A program made the position numbers and the translations under genes. A stretch of 64,000 bases of DNA from Flavobacterium branchiicola (lineage in GTDB: Bacteria > Bacteroidota > Bacteroidia > Flavobacteriales > Flavobacteriaceae), in NCBI RefSeq assembly GCF_018383905.1, contig NZ_JAGYWA010000005.1, positions 372,001 to 436,000 on the forward strand. The letters run 5' to 3'. The first letter of the stretch is position 1. Each line of letters begins with the position of its first letter. Shown in pieces: positions 1-15,000 of this stretch. The notes beneath the pieces were generated by a model that worked only from the letters and a program-made list of their open reading frames with translations, was not told the DNA's origin and ran no database searches.

Positions 1-3000
1 TGAAATTAAAAACACCTAAAGCTGGTGCAGCCTACAAGCCCTTAACAGGTACAATCATTTATGATGAAGGAAAACCCGGAGTGACCAATGTATATGCTTC
101 AAAACCATACGCGTGTTTTAAAGAAATTACAGATGAAGTTAAAGATGCTAAAGACGGTGTTTATACCGTAGCAGATATAATGACTTCTGAAGGAAAAGTG
201 ACACCAGGAGGTAATTCAGGTGGATGGTCTATTTTTGTAGTTTATAAAGATCCGTTATTACCAAACAAGTTTATCACAAGTTTTAATGGTTTTGGTATTA
301 TCAGAGCGAGTGATCCACCGTTGGTGATTCCTGTTTCTGGTTTTAGAACGAATCCGTTTGGAGATGTAAATGCAAAACTGGCTTTTGCTGCGTTAGAAGG
401 TGATGCTTCTTTAAAAGGAGACGGACTTAGTATACAAGGTGCTAAATCTGCAACAGCAGGTAATATTTCTTCACTGGTAAGACCAATTGCACCAGGTACT
501 CCAGGTACACCAAACTTTTTTAATAGTACAATTACCGATGGTGATGTTATTTTGGCGGGTCGTACCCCTGGGAGTATAAACACTTTGGGTTATGATACCG
601 GTGTAGTAAAAATTGACAATACAGGTAATACGATTATACAGAATAATGAAACAGATGCTAATCTTACGATTAACACTTCTCAGGATTCTTATTATATGTT
701 TTTTACTGCCTTATCAGTAGAAATTATTGCGCCAAAAATTGTATTGCGCAAAAATGTACTGGATACAAATGATAAAAATATCGGCGCTCAATCAGTAAAT
801 CTGGATCAGGAACTTCGATATGAACTTAAGTTTAAGAATGAAGGAAATGATAGTGCTAAAGGTTTTACAATTACCGATGTTCTCCCACAAAATGTAATTT
901 TTAATGGGCTTTCAGACATCATGGTGATGGATAAAAATATTACCGCAAGCTATGATGCTGCTACCAGAACACTTTTGTTTACAGTACCAGACTATATGGT
1001 AGTTTCTAAACAAGCTGGTGGTAGTGAGTATACCATTAAATTTAAAGTTCGTGTTGTAAAAGATTGTAATGAACTAGTTGATGCTTGTTCTAACGAGATT
1101 AAAAATACGGCAGTTTCTAAATATTTTGGGGTTTTAAATACAACCAAAGAAGGATTTGGAGAGGGTAGTTATTCAACAATATCTGAGTGTAATGTTGGAG
1201 AACCTACATCAACCAATTTCTTAGTAGGTATAGACAAATGTTTATTTAGCAGAGATGTTTCTTTATGTGGTACTGCTGTTTTAACAGCTGCGTTGGGTTA
1301 TACTACTTATGTATGGAAAGACCAAAACGGTGTTATTTTCGGTGGTAATAACAGACAGGTTACTGTAAATAAAGAAGGAGTCTATACCGTTGAGAATAGC
1401 GGTGCTGTAAATTGTAAACCAATTAAGCAGACTTTTAATGTAACGGACTACCTTAAAGGAACAATCAAAAATCCGATAAAAGGAGATAATATTGATCCTG
1501 CAACAGGAGAAGCTTATGGTTGCGTTAGGGATAAGAAACCTTTCCCAAAAATTTTCTTATGTGGTTTAAACGATAAGAGATTTATTGACACTAAAATTGT
1601 TGGTGCAACAAGTATTACATGGCAGGAAACAAAAGATGTACCGCCGGCAAGTGATCCTAATCCGGATAGCTGTCCTTACGAGGGAGCTACAAACTGGACT
1701 ACTTTAGCAACCGGACCTACATATACTGTTGACAAAGCAGGTGTATTTAGACTTTTGGTTAATTACGGTAACACTTGTGTGGTAATGCATTATTTTAATG
1801 TTTACCAAAACTTGCTTGATCCAAAAGCTGAAAAACAAGATATAATTTGTGATACAAAAGGACAAATTAGAGTTACAAACCCGCCAGAAAATTCAGGATA
1901 TGTTTATAGTCTTGACGGTATTAATTACCAACCTGAAAGTACTTTTAATAATGTTGCTGAGGGAAGTTACAAAGTTCAGATTAGACAATCTGAATTAATA
2001 AACGGTGTAATTTCTACATGTCCGTTTTTTGTAGATGTAGATGTTGAAAAGCTTGATTTAGTTACAAAACTAGAAGTTACAAATCCTATTTGTACAGGTG
2101 ATTTAGGTACTATCAAAGCTAATATTGAAAATGTTCCTGGTGATTATAAATTTATCCTTAGAAAAAAAGGAAGTACAGTTGAGATTGAAAACACTGGATT
2201 CATAAAAAATAATTATAAAGTATTCACGGGTGTTGAACCAGGTTTTAAGTATGAAGTTTTGATGTCTACGACTCACAATGGTTGTGCCGAGACTAAAGAA
2301 ATAGAAGTATTTGATTACCGTTTAACAGCTAGTGCTAAACTTACTAAAAACCTTTCTGCATGTGGTGACGGACAAATTACCGTAACTGTGACTGGAGGAA
2401 CTCCAAGACCAGGACCACCACCATATTATATGTACTATGTAAATGGTAATCCGGATTATTTTACAACTCCTGATATTCCTGTAACACTTGCAACTCTTCC
2501 TGCAGATGGAAAATACAATATTGTTGTAGTAGACGATAAAGGTTGTAAGGTTACTATACCTACAATCACTGTAGTTCCTATAGCAAAACCAACTATTACA
2601 GTTACTCCAAGTGAGGTTTTCTGTTATGGTGCAAATAGCGGAAACATCAAAGTAGATGTTACTCCGGCAGATTCTGGTTATACCGTTTCTTATAGCATCG
2701 ATGGTGTTAATTTTAACTCAATTTCACCAATTACCAATTTAACTCCTGGAGATTATTCTTTAATAGTTAAATATTCTTATGACAATGTAGAGTGCGTTGA
2801 TCCGGCAAGACCTGTTACGATCAAAGGCCCAGCTTTCCCGTTAACAGCTTCTGCAGGGGTTTCTGAACTGGCAGGTTGTGGATTGCCAGGATTTGAATAT
2901 CAGGGTAAAGTTAGAATTACTAATCCACAAGGTGGAACACCTTTTTATAAATATAGTTTCGACGGTCAAAAAACTTGGATTGATGAAAATGAAGCTTATG

Positions 3001-6000
3001 TTAATCCGGGAACACATACTTTATATATAAAAGATAGTAAAGATTGTATTTATGCAATGTCGGGTGTTGTTTTAGATCCTAAACCAGCCGACCCTACAAT
3101 AGCACTTGATCCAACCGTTTATAATTGTAACGGAACAGGAAAAACTACTGCAACTGTTACTAATAGCGGTGGTAAAAATTATACTTACGAGTACTATATT
3201 GATGGTAAACCAAATACACCAATTACAAATAATGTATTTGATAATGTAATTACAGGTTCTCACACAATATCTGTAAAATATAAGTTAGTCTCTGTTCCAA
3301 CGTATAGTAATTTATTACGTGAAGATTTCGGAACAGATTTATTTACTTACACAGCCACTTCATCTCCAGATGGATCTTCGCCTGGTATTAATCCTGCTTT
3401 TTGTTGGGAGCGACAAATAGAGGCTACGAAATGTAATGCTGATAGATTATTTGCTAATGGTGAATATACAGTTACGAGTAGTTTACGAAATAATCCTTAT
3501 CACGGGTGGCAGAATCCAATTGATCATACTAGTAATAGTAGAACTGGTGGTAGGTATTTAGCAGTTGATGCGGGTACTGCAATTCCAAATAACGCAGTTC
3601 TTTATAGAAAAACAATTAAAGATATTATTCCGGGGCAGCCTATTCAGGTTAAATTCTTTGCTACGAATTTATTGAAAGTAGGGAATCCACAACCAGATGC
3701 TTCTTTGACAGTTGAATTACAAAATGCTGCAGGAGTACCATTATCATCACAATCTACCGGAAAAATACCTAAAACTAATGGTTGGGTAGAATACAACAGA
3801 ACAATTGATCCGGGCAGCAACTCAACTTTAGATTTTGTATTGCGATTGGAAATTTCTCAAGTAGACGGAATCGATTTTGCTGTTGATGATATAGAAGTAT
3901 ATCAATTACCTAAATCATGTGTTACGGAGAAAAAATTCGATATTATTATTGATAGTAATAAAGCGTTTAAACCTTCAGAGCCTTTAGTTGATGATGCAAC
4001 TTGTAGCGATAAAAACGACGGAAAAATTACCTTAACAGTAGAAAATTTTGATACTGTAAATGGTTATAAATATTCGATTGATAATGGTGTAACATGGAAT
4101 ACAGCTACTGTTTCTCCATTTACTATTTCTGGATTAGGAAAAGGAATCTACAATGTTATTATTAAAAATGACGATGCAGGTTTATGTTCAAGCAGTTTCA
4201 GTAAAGAAATAAAAGCGCCGTTGACTCTTACAACAACAGCTAGTATTACGACGCCTCCAACTTGTAAAAAAGGAGCGTCAATTACAGCAATCCCAGGTGG
4301 AGGAACACCTAAATACCAATACGAACTACGTTTGGCAGATGGTATTACACCATACCGAGCTTTCCAGGATTTAGCTACATTTGACGATGTACCTGACGGA
4401 ACTTATACGGTAGTAGTACGTGATAAATCAACTTGTTCTTCTACGGCTTCAGATGTTGTAACGGTTACTTCACCTGTTAAGCCAACAATCGAATTGGATG
4501 TAACATCAGACTTATGTTATGATGTAGCAAACAAAGCGACTTTAATTGTTAAAGTAAATGGAGGAAAAGCTCCATTTAATTACAGTCTGGATGGTCAACC
4601 ATCTCAAAAAACTAATACATTTATAAATGTTGCACCTGGTACGCATTCAATTACAGTAATTGATGCTAATCTATGTGAGGCAGATGCTATTACAGGAATT
4701 CAAATTGGAAAACCAATAGTAGTAAATACAAAAGTTACTAAACCTATTGATTGTACAGGAACGCCTGACGCTGAAATTACAGTTACTGCAACAGAGGGAA
4801 TTGCTCCATATACTTATGAAGTTTCTACTGATGGCGGAACTACTTTTAACCCAATGTTAACTAATGTTTACAAAACACAAACAGTAGGAAGCTATATCTT
4901 TAAAGTTACAGATTCAAAAGGATGTTCTGCTACAGGTACAGCAGTTAATGTTGTTACTAAATTAGAGCCAACAGGTTCAATAGTAAGCCAAACAAATCCA
5001 AAATGTAATAATGATGCAAACGGACAATTTACAGTTTCAGGATCAGGTGGTTCAGGAGCTCCATATGAGTTTAGTTTTGACGGAGGTGGTTTTAGTACAA
5101 CTTCAACATATTCTAATTTAGATGCTTTCGTAGGTGCTGTAAACAGTAAAAAGTATACATATCAGGTAAAAGACAGTAAAGGTTGTTTGTCACCGGTTTA
5201 TGATGTTATTTTAAACAACCCTACAAAAGTAGAAGCTTCGGCTACATTCCCAGCCAATACAAATTGTAGCAGTACAGTTATCATTACATCAAAAGGTGAT
5301 GGTGGTTCTGGTACTTATACTTACAGTTTTGGCGGAAGCACAACTTATACTGGCGTAAATACATTAACAGTAACCCTTAAAGCTACTACACAGGATATTA
5401 CTTATTCTGTAAAAGATGCACAAGGTTGTATTGATACAGATAAAATTACAGTTCCGGCATTTAATGCGCCAACAAAAATTAATTTCTCTGTACCGGCAGC
5501 AATTACTTGTAACTTAACATCAACAAGTATTACATTGACTACTACTGGAGGTATTGCTCCATACAAATATGAAATTACAGCAGGACCGGTTACCGGAAAC
5601 AATACTACTGGTATATTTACTGGTTTAACTCCTGGAAGCTATTCATTTAAAGTAACAGACGCAAATGGTTGTTCTATTACAGATACTAAAACCATAAATG
5701 GTGCCACTACAATTTCTGCTTCAGGCTCAAAAACTGATGAATTATGTGTGGGTGACAAAAATGGTACAGCAACGTTTACAGTTAATGGTGTAAGTAGTAC
5801 AGGTAATTTCACATACACTTTAACACCAAATGCTGGAACACCAAGTCTTACAGGAAACGTAGTAACTTATACTGGTTTACCTTCAGGAACTTATAATTTT
5901 GAAGCTATAGACAAAACAACAGGTTGTAAAACAGATTCTGAAAAAGTAGTTATTGATGCTGCAACAGCTATCGATTTTACTGTTACAGCTTCAAAAATTA

Positions 6001-9000
6001 ACTGTTCAACTACAGTTTCAACATTAGATATTACTGGAATAACTGGTGGAAGACCTGGATATGAATATGCATACGCAGCGAGTCCGTCTACAGTTCCAAC
6101 AACAGCTTACGGTACAACTTTAAAAGTAGACACGGCAATTTTAACAACTTCAATTGATGTTTATGTTAAGGATTTAAACAATTGTTTTAAAAAGAAAACA
6201 GTTACTGTTTTAGCAGAAGACGCTCCTAAAATTGATCCTGTTGCAACACAATGTTATACTGGTACCCCAATTTCAGTAACTATTACTGGTACATATGTGG
6301 GAACAGCTACATTTAGTAAAGACGGAGTTAACTATGGTACATCTAATACTTTTAATTTAACACCTGGTACTTATACATTATCTTTAAAAGACGGTTTTGG
6401 TTGTCCTGCCTCAATTTCTTATACAGTTGCAGAAAAATTAACAATCACTCCTGAAGTTGTAGAAGATATTGCATGTACACCAAACACAACAATTAAATTA
6501 ACTTCTGCTGGAGGTACAGGAACACACACTTATGCGGTGTCGTTCAATAATGGTACTTATACAACAACTACAAGTCCATATACTGCGACAGTAGCAGGAA
6601 ATTATAAATTTAAAGTAACAGATTCTGCTAATCCTGCTTGTAGTGCAGAAACTGCTGTAATACCAGTTACTTTAAAACCAACTGTTTTAACTATTAAAGT
6701 AGATAAAACACACGTAAAATGTAATGGAGGTTCTACAGGTACTATTTTAGTAACGCCAACTTCTGGTAAAGCTCCATATACATATACTATTACAAGACAA
6801 GGTACACCAGCAACTGTATATACAGTGAATAACCCTTCAGGAGTAACTGAGGGAGTTTATGACATTGTAGTTAAAGACGCTATTGGTTGTGAGGTTACAG
6901 ATCAGGTAACTATTACTGAGCCAACGAAATTAGTTGTTACGGCAAATGCTAATCCGTTTACTTGTGATGTTACTAATACAAAACAAGGAACATCAGTTAT
7001 CATTGATTTACCAAATACAGGAACTGCTCCATATACCTACAGTTTTAATGGAGGATCGTTTACAGGTGTAAATACTTTACCAGTTACTGATAATGGTGCA
7101 GACCAAATTATTAAGTATGCTGTAATGGATGCTAACGGTTGTACTGCGTCAGGTCAATTAACAATAAACAAACTTGATCCGCCAAAAATTACAAAAGTAG
7201 ATGTAACTCCAATTTATTGTAATCCAGCAACTAGTCAGACTAGTACTGCGACAATTTCATTATCTAGAGCAATTTTACCAACAGATTCATTTGTAATTGT
7301 TGCTGGACCAGTAGTTAATACAACTGGTGCAACAACAGGTGTTTTCACCGGACTTACAGCAGGTAACTATACTTTTAGAGTTATTGCAGGTAATAAATGT
7401 TATGATGACTTCTTTAAAAATATACCTCCGGTAGATCCGTTTACTGCGATAGCGACAAAACTAAACGATGTGTATTGTTTTGCTACTCCAAAAGAAACTA
7501 CAGGAAATATCAGATATAATGTAGGTGGATTTAAAACAACATACAGCTATACCGTAAATGGTGGAACAGCTGTAACAGGTCAGACAGCAGCTATTTTTAC
7601 ATTGCCAAATCTTGGAGAAGGTAAATATGATGTTGTATTTACAGATGAAACAACATTATGTATTATTTCAACTTCAATTACAATTACGCAGCCAACAGAT
7701 GCTTTAACATTAACGGTTGATTCTAATAAAAATGCAAACTGTAAAGTTTCTACAGCGACTGTTACAGTTAGCGCGACAGGAGGTACACCAGATTACAAGT
7801 ACGCTTTTGTACAAAATAACGTAACTCCTTTAGATACAGATTATAAAGGATTAACAACGGTTAGTCTAAATCCGGCGATCACTACAGATTGGGATGTATG
7901 GGTTAAAGACAGCAAAGATTGTACTTACAAAGTAGATCTTAAAATTGCTATGGATACTAAACCAACAGTTACGGTTAAAGTACCAAATCAATGTACTGCA
8001 TCAGGAAATACATTCCAGATCGTAGCTACAGGAGCAGATGGAGTAGCACCATACACGTATTCAATTAGTACAGGTGCTGCACCAAGTCCGGCAGATACAT
8101 TTACAGTATCAGCGGGTACTTATACTATCACGGTTACAGATGCTAATGGTTGTACAGGAACTATTCCGGTTACGGTTTACGATGCTCTTGCAGTGCGTGC
8201 AGATCTTGATAAAGATTTAACTTGTACGGCTCTTGCACCGACAGATGCTACAATTACTGTAAAAGTTGTTTCTGGAGGAAAAGCCGGATTCAGCTATAAA
8301 GTAAAATTTAACGGAGGTGCTTATTCTGCAACAGGAACAGCTTTCGCCGGAACATCATTCCCTTATACAACTTCTGCAGCTGGTACTTATCAATTTGAAA
8401 TTACAGATGCAAATGGTTGTACAAAAGAAACTGCTGTAATTACAGTTTCTACGCCAGATACAGTAACTGCTTCTGCAACACCAAAAAATCCTACTTGTAA
8501 TGGTGATACAGATGGTTCTGTAACGCTTAAAGGACTTACAGGAGTTGGACCGTTTAAATATATTTTTAACGGAAGCGCTTTGTCAGACCAAACTGTTTAT
8601 GGTGGTTTAGCAGCTGGAACTTATTCTTACACTGTAAGAGATGCTAAAGGCTGTGAAATTATCGGTACTGTAACATTATTACAACCAGCTAAAATTGATC
8701 CGATTATAAAGCCATGGGGAATTACATGTAGTAGTACACAACCAGGTAGTATTGACGTATCGTTAAGCACTTCTTCAGGTGGTACTGCTCCGTTTATTTA
8801 TCATTTGTATGATAATAACATGAAAGAAATTGGGAGTTATACTGCCAATACAACAGCAGATGCAAATGCAGTTCATAATTTCCCAGCTTTACCTTTTGGA
8901 GATTACTACCTTAACATTGTAGATGCAAATGGTTGTAAGTTTGAGAGTAATGCAATAAGAATTGAGCCTCTTCCGTATTTGAAATTTAATGCACAAACTA

Positions 9001-12000
9001 TTGGAGCAAATTGTACCGATGGTGTTTCTGTTAAATTAGAAGTTACAGGTGGTACTGCGCCATTCATATATTCAATTTATGGTATTGGTACTACATCAGG
9101 TTCTACAACTGCTACTGATTATACATTTATTAAATTAGATCAAAATACAAAATACACTTTCTTAGTAGTAGATAGTGGTGGATGTCCATCTTATTTAGAT
9201 TATACCACAGGTAAAATTTCAGATGTTACCGTTACTGCTACAACAAAAAATGTAACTTGTTTTAATGCTGCAAATGGGGAAGTAACATTCTCTGTAAAAC
9301 AGCCGGGTGCAGGTGTTACTAACGTTTATTATGAGCTTAGAGATAATCTGACAAATAAACCATTTATTCCGGGTATTGATGGTACAACTTTACCGGCATC
9401 TCCGTTTGATGGTACAATTACCAATTTAAAACCAGGTAACTATACACTTTATATTAAAGAGATAGGTGGAACAATGTGTTCAACAACGACGATCTTCAGA
9501 ATCACAGAGCCAGCTTCTGAGCTTACTGCTGATTTTGATGGTATAGTAAACGCTAATTGCCGTAGTAATGCTTTTGTAACTATCAAGGCAAAAGGTGGTA
9601 CAGGTCCTTATACTTATGCTGCAGCACTTGCACCTACAGTGCCAAATCCTGGTGCTTTAGACACAAGTAATGTATTGGAGCTTCCTTATGATGCTGCAAC
9701 AAGCAATAACTTTAACATCATCGTTAAAGATGCAAACGGATGTACGTATCCTTTAACTTTAGTGATTACAAAAGACGAAAGCCCAATTATCGGTTTATCA
9801 GTGGCAAACAAATGTGCTGCTGAGGATAATTATGGAATTGTGGTAGCGCTAAACAATGTAGGAGTAACTCCATATGCTATAAAAGTGGATAGTGGTGATT
9901 TTGTAACTTATACAGGAACATTCCCTTATACTATTACAGGATTACATTCAGGAGATCATACAGTTACAATTAAAGATAAAAACGATTGTACAGATACTAA
10001 AACAATCAAAATTGATGCTCCGCTATTAGTAGTTCCAGAGATCATAACGCATCCTGATTGTGGTACAAGCAACGGAGAAATTTTACTAAAACCATCTGGA
10101 GGTTCAGGAAGTTATGCTTATAATATATTTCCACCAGATCCAAGTATAGTAATTACAGGAAATAGCATTACAGGTTTAAAATATGGTAAATATACCGTAA
10201 CAATGAGCGATGTTAACAATGTAGGTTGTTCAACTACAGCAGACTTTGAATTGAAAGAAGCAACACCAGTAACTTTTGATGCTGTTGTAACTCATCCTCT
10301 TTGTAAAACTGATGCCAACGGAACTATAACAGTAAACCTATTACCAGGTAATGACGAACCAACATATACGTATGTTATTACATCAGCGACTGCGACACCG
10401 CTTCCTATTGGAATTACACAAGCAGACAATGTGTTCTCTAATATTCCGGATGGAAAATATACTATTACAGTAACTTCTGGTAAAAAATGTTTTACATCTC
10501 ACACTTATGATGTTATTGAACCAGCAGTTGCTTTAGGAGCAAGTGTAGTGTTTAAAGATTTTGGATGTACTACAGGTTCTACACCAGATCAGGCAGTAGT
10601 AACAGTAACTGGTACAGGTGGAACAGGTCCTTATGCATATAATTTTGACGGAAGTGATATATACACTAATGTTAATAGTATATCGGTTAGTGCCAGCGCT
10701 TCAGCGCAAACAGTTAACTATTATGTAATAGATAAAAATGGCTGTAAATTCTCAGGTACTCAGAATATTGCTGGATTCATACCATTAGATGATATTAAAT
10801 TTGATGTAACAACAGCACCAACGTGTCCGTTAAAAGAAACTACTATTACATTAACAGTAGTTGGAGGATATGCAATTTCGAAATACGAAATGATTTCTCC
10901 GGTTTACAAGGATAACGGAACTTCTGCAGTATTTGCAAACTTAACAGCAGGTAACTACATGTTTAAAGTTACAGATGCACGTAATTGTTCTATTGAGAGA
11001 CCTTATAAAATTGAACCTCTTAATCCAATTGACATTGTTAAAACTTCTTCACTTAATGTGAGTTGTAACACAGCAAACGGAACAGATAACAATGGAGAAG
11101 CTACATTTACAGTGTCAAGTTTCAGCGCAAGCGGAAATTATGATGTTGTTGTAACAAGTACACCGGCAGCATTGCCATACAATACGCCAACAATTGCAAC
11201 AGGTGTTACAGCAGATGTTATCACTGTAACAGGATTGGTACAAGGAACGTATACAGTAACAGTAACAGACAAAACTACATTATGCTCAAAAGGCGATAAT
11301 GTCACTATTACTATGCCGGCAGCAATTGATTTTACACCAAATGCTACGACAGTATATTGTTCTCAACAAGATTCTCAAATTACCGTTACAGGTATAACAG
11401 GAGGTACACCAAATTATAAATATGCAGTAGTTAAAGCAGGAGATCCAAAACCAACAACTTTTGGAGATATTAGTGTACCAGTTACAGTAGCGACAGCTTT
11501 AACTGATTTAGATTGGGATGTTTATGTACAAGATGCAAATGGTTGCGTTTCGTTAGCGAAAACAGTATCGGCACAATACGATGCAGCACCAGTTCTTAAT
11601 GTACCGGCTCAACAATGTTTTAAAGGTACAGATATCACAATTGATTTTGCTGATGCTTTAATCTCTACAACGTACAATGGTAATAAAACATTTACAGTAA
11701 ATGGTTTAGCAACAGGAAGCAGCATCACATTTAAAGATGCTGGAAAATATACAATCGTTCTTACAGACGATCATGGTTGTTCAGCTACAATCGATTATAT
11801 TATTGAAAAAGAATTAACGGTAAGCGCAACAATCAAAAAAGAATTGTTCTGTACAGGTGCAGTAGATGCAATAATTGATGTTGAAATAAAAGGTGGTAAA
11901 GGATCCTACCAATATCAAATGTACTATAATGGTGCTGTGTCAGGTGGTGTAACAAATACCGCTGGTGATTTTAGTGTATCAGTTAGTTTAGCTGGAGATT

Positions 12001-15000
12001 ATCATTTCGAAATTACTGATAGTAATTCACCAGTATGTCCGGCAGTGAGTTTGCCGGTTACAGTTGAAGCTCCGGTAATACCAAAATTAACGCCATCACA
12101 AATCAACGTGAAATGTTTTACTGATAGTAATGGAGAATTAACAGTGGTACCTAGCGATGGTGTTGCACCATACACATTTACAATTACAGGTCCAGTTAAC
12201 CATACAGGTGACACAAGCGGAACTTATACAGGTTTAAAAGCTGGTTTTTATGATGTAACAGCAACAGATGCTAAAGGATGTTCTAATACAGTTAATATAG
12301 AAATTACGGAGCCTAAAGAACTTACTGCTGATGCTGCATTCCCGCCAAATACTACTTGTAGTATTGCAACGGTAATTACCGTAACAGGTCACGATGGTAC
12401 ACCAACAGGTATAGGAACCGGATATTATTATAACTTTAATAATACAGGTTATGATACCGTAAATACATTTACTGTAAATGACGATGATAACGGTACAGTT
12501 CAAACAGTTTGGTATACTGTTAAAGATAAAAATGGTTGTGAAACAGCTCCACAATCAATAGTTGTTCAACCATTAAACAAACCATCTGCTCTATCATTCG
12601 CAGCAACAGCAGTTACATGTGCAGCGGCTACAAGCGATGTTACAGTGACGGCTACAAATGGTGTAGGAGCGTTAGAGTTTAAGATTATCGAAATTAATGG
12701 AGTTACAGGTACATATACTGCGATTTCAACAACAGGAAATGCAGTTCCGGCTGTATTTACAGGATTATTACCTGGTGACTATAAATTTATGGTAACAGAT
12801 AGTAATGGTTGTTCTTATACTGATTCATTTACAGTAAAAGATGTAGTTAAAATCCAGACAACTGGTCAGGCTACAGATAAAACTTGTGTTTACACAGATG
12901 ATGGAACAGCAACATTTACTGTTTCTGATTTCGAAGGAACGTACACATATACAATTACTAAAAACACTGGTACGCCTTCGGCTCCAGTTACAACATCTCT
13001 TACTGAAATTGTTTTAACAAACTTAACAATAGGAGATTATAAAATTAGTGTTGTAGATGATGCTACACAATGTCCATCAGAATTTACGGTGACTGTAAAA
13101 GACCCAATTGCGGTAACAGTTACAGAAGAAGGAAATGTTAATGCAAATTGTACGACTTTCGCAACTGTTACAGTTGCTGGTCATGGAGGAATAGCAGATT
13201 ATACCTATTCATTTGTTCCTGCAGGGGCTCCTTATGGTACATTTACAGATGAGGCAACAAGAAAATTAAATCCGGCAACAGCAGCATGGTATGTTTATGC
13301 TATGGATCAAAAAGGATGTATTTCTGCTCCTATAACAGTAAACATTACAACAGATCCGTTACCAGCAGGATTTACTGCAACGGTAACAACACAATGTGCT
13401 GATGCTTTAGGTAATTACGAAATTGTAGTTACTCCTGGTACAGGAATGGGACCATTTACTTATAGTATTGGTGGTGGATTCCAGTCAGAATTAGAATTCA
13501 TTGTAAAAGCACCTGGAACTTACGATTTAGTAGTTAAAGATAAATTTGGTTGTCCATTTACATTTACTGCAGCGGTAACAATTTTACAACCAGTAGATTT
13601 AGTTATTGATAGTAAAGTATTGCCAACTTGTAAAGATGGTGACGGAGAAGTAACAGTAACTGCAACAGGAGGAACTGGAAACTTTAGCTACACTATTGAT
13701 GGAGGTATAACAGTTACAACAACACCGGCAGTATTTGATAAGCTAACAGCTGGTTCACATACAATTATAGTGACCGATTTAGGAGCTAATAACTGTACGG
13801 ACAAAGTGACGTTTGAATTAAAAGCTGCAACTGAAATTACAGGATTTAAAGTAGTTGCTACTAATGTTTCATGTTTTAATGGTAACGACGGAACTATTAC
13901 GGCAAGTTTAGATCCAACAAGTGATGGAGTAAACGATAACCCGATTTACATGTACAGTATTGATGGCGGAACACCTCAGGATGATCCTGTATTTAAAGGA
14001 TTAATAGCTGGAGATTACATTGTAAGTGTAATTTCAGGAAGAGGTTGTACTGATGATTTCCCGGTTAAAATTACACAACCAGATCTTATTGTAGTTCCAA
14101 CTCCAGATGTGGTTCAATATCTATGTACTACTGATAATGTAAGCAACTTTGCAACTATTACAGTAAATGGTGTAACCGGTGGTACAAAAGATTATACTTA
14201 CACATTTATCAAAGCCGGAACACCAACTCCTGTGTACGTAGGACCTAGAAATTTCTATACAGAAACAGATTATGCTGGTGGAACTTATACTATAACCGTT
14301 ACTGATCGTAATAACTGTTCAGGTGCTGCTGTTGGAACATTCACGATTGATCCATTTATTGCGATGGATAAAGTAGTAATCGATGTAAACCAACACATAA
14401 CTTGTGCAGTTAAAGAAAACATTACAGTAACTGTAAAATCAAAAGCAGGTGTTAATGTACCGGGTACATTCAAGTACACACTTACAGGAATTAACGGAAC
14501 TGTATATGGACCGATTGATACCACCGATGGAATCTTTACAGGTTTAGAAATTGGTAATTATTTAGTTACAGTTTTAAATACAGTAACAGGATGTACAATT
14601 CAGAATGTTCATTTCATCTCTGATCCAAATACATTTGAGATCCAAGCCGTTCCTGTTGCAAGTAAAATTTGTTATGGAACTAGTGATGGTAAAGTAGTAT
14701 TAACTTTTGTTGATAATCAACTTAATCCGAGCAATGACGCAGGAGCATTCGATTATACAATTACAGGGGTTACGGCTACTGGTCCGGTTACGCTTACAGG
14801 ATCAACAACAGATGCAGGTCCATTTGAAATTGGAAGCCTTAAAGCGGGGACATACAATGTTATTGCTAAATTAAAAGGAACACCAACATGTGAAGTAACA
14901 ACTGTATTTACAATTGACCAACCAACAGCAGAGCTTATAGTGACAAAAACACAATCAGAAATTACTTGTCTTGCAGGTAATAACGATGGAGTAATTGTAG

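Noticed and set aside
12234-12554. 106-residue minus-strand frame and similar ones inside sprB
   Set aside because: Cys, Ile and Tyr-rich translations antisense to the repeat-coding frame; shadows of sprB.
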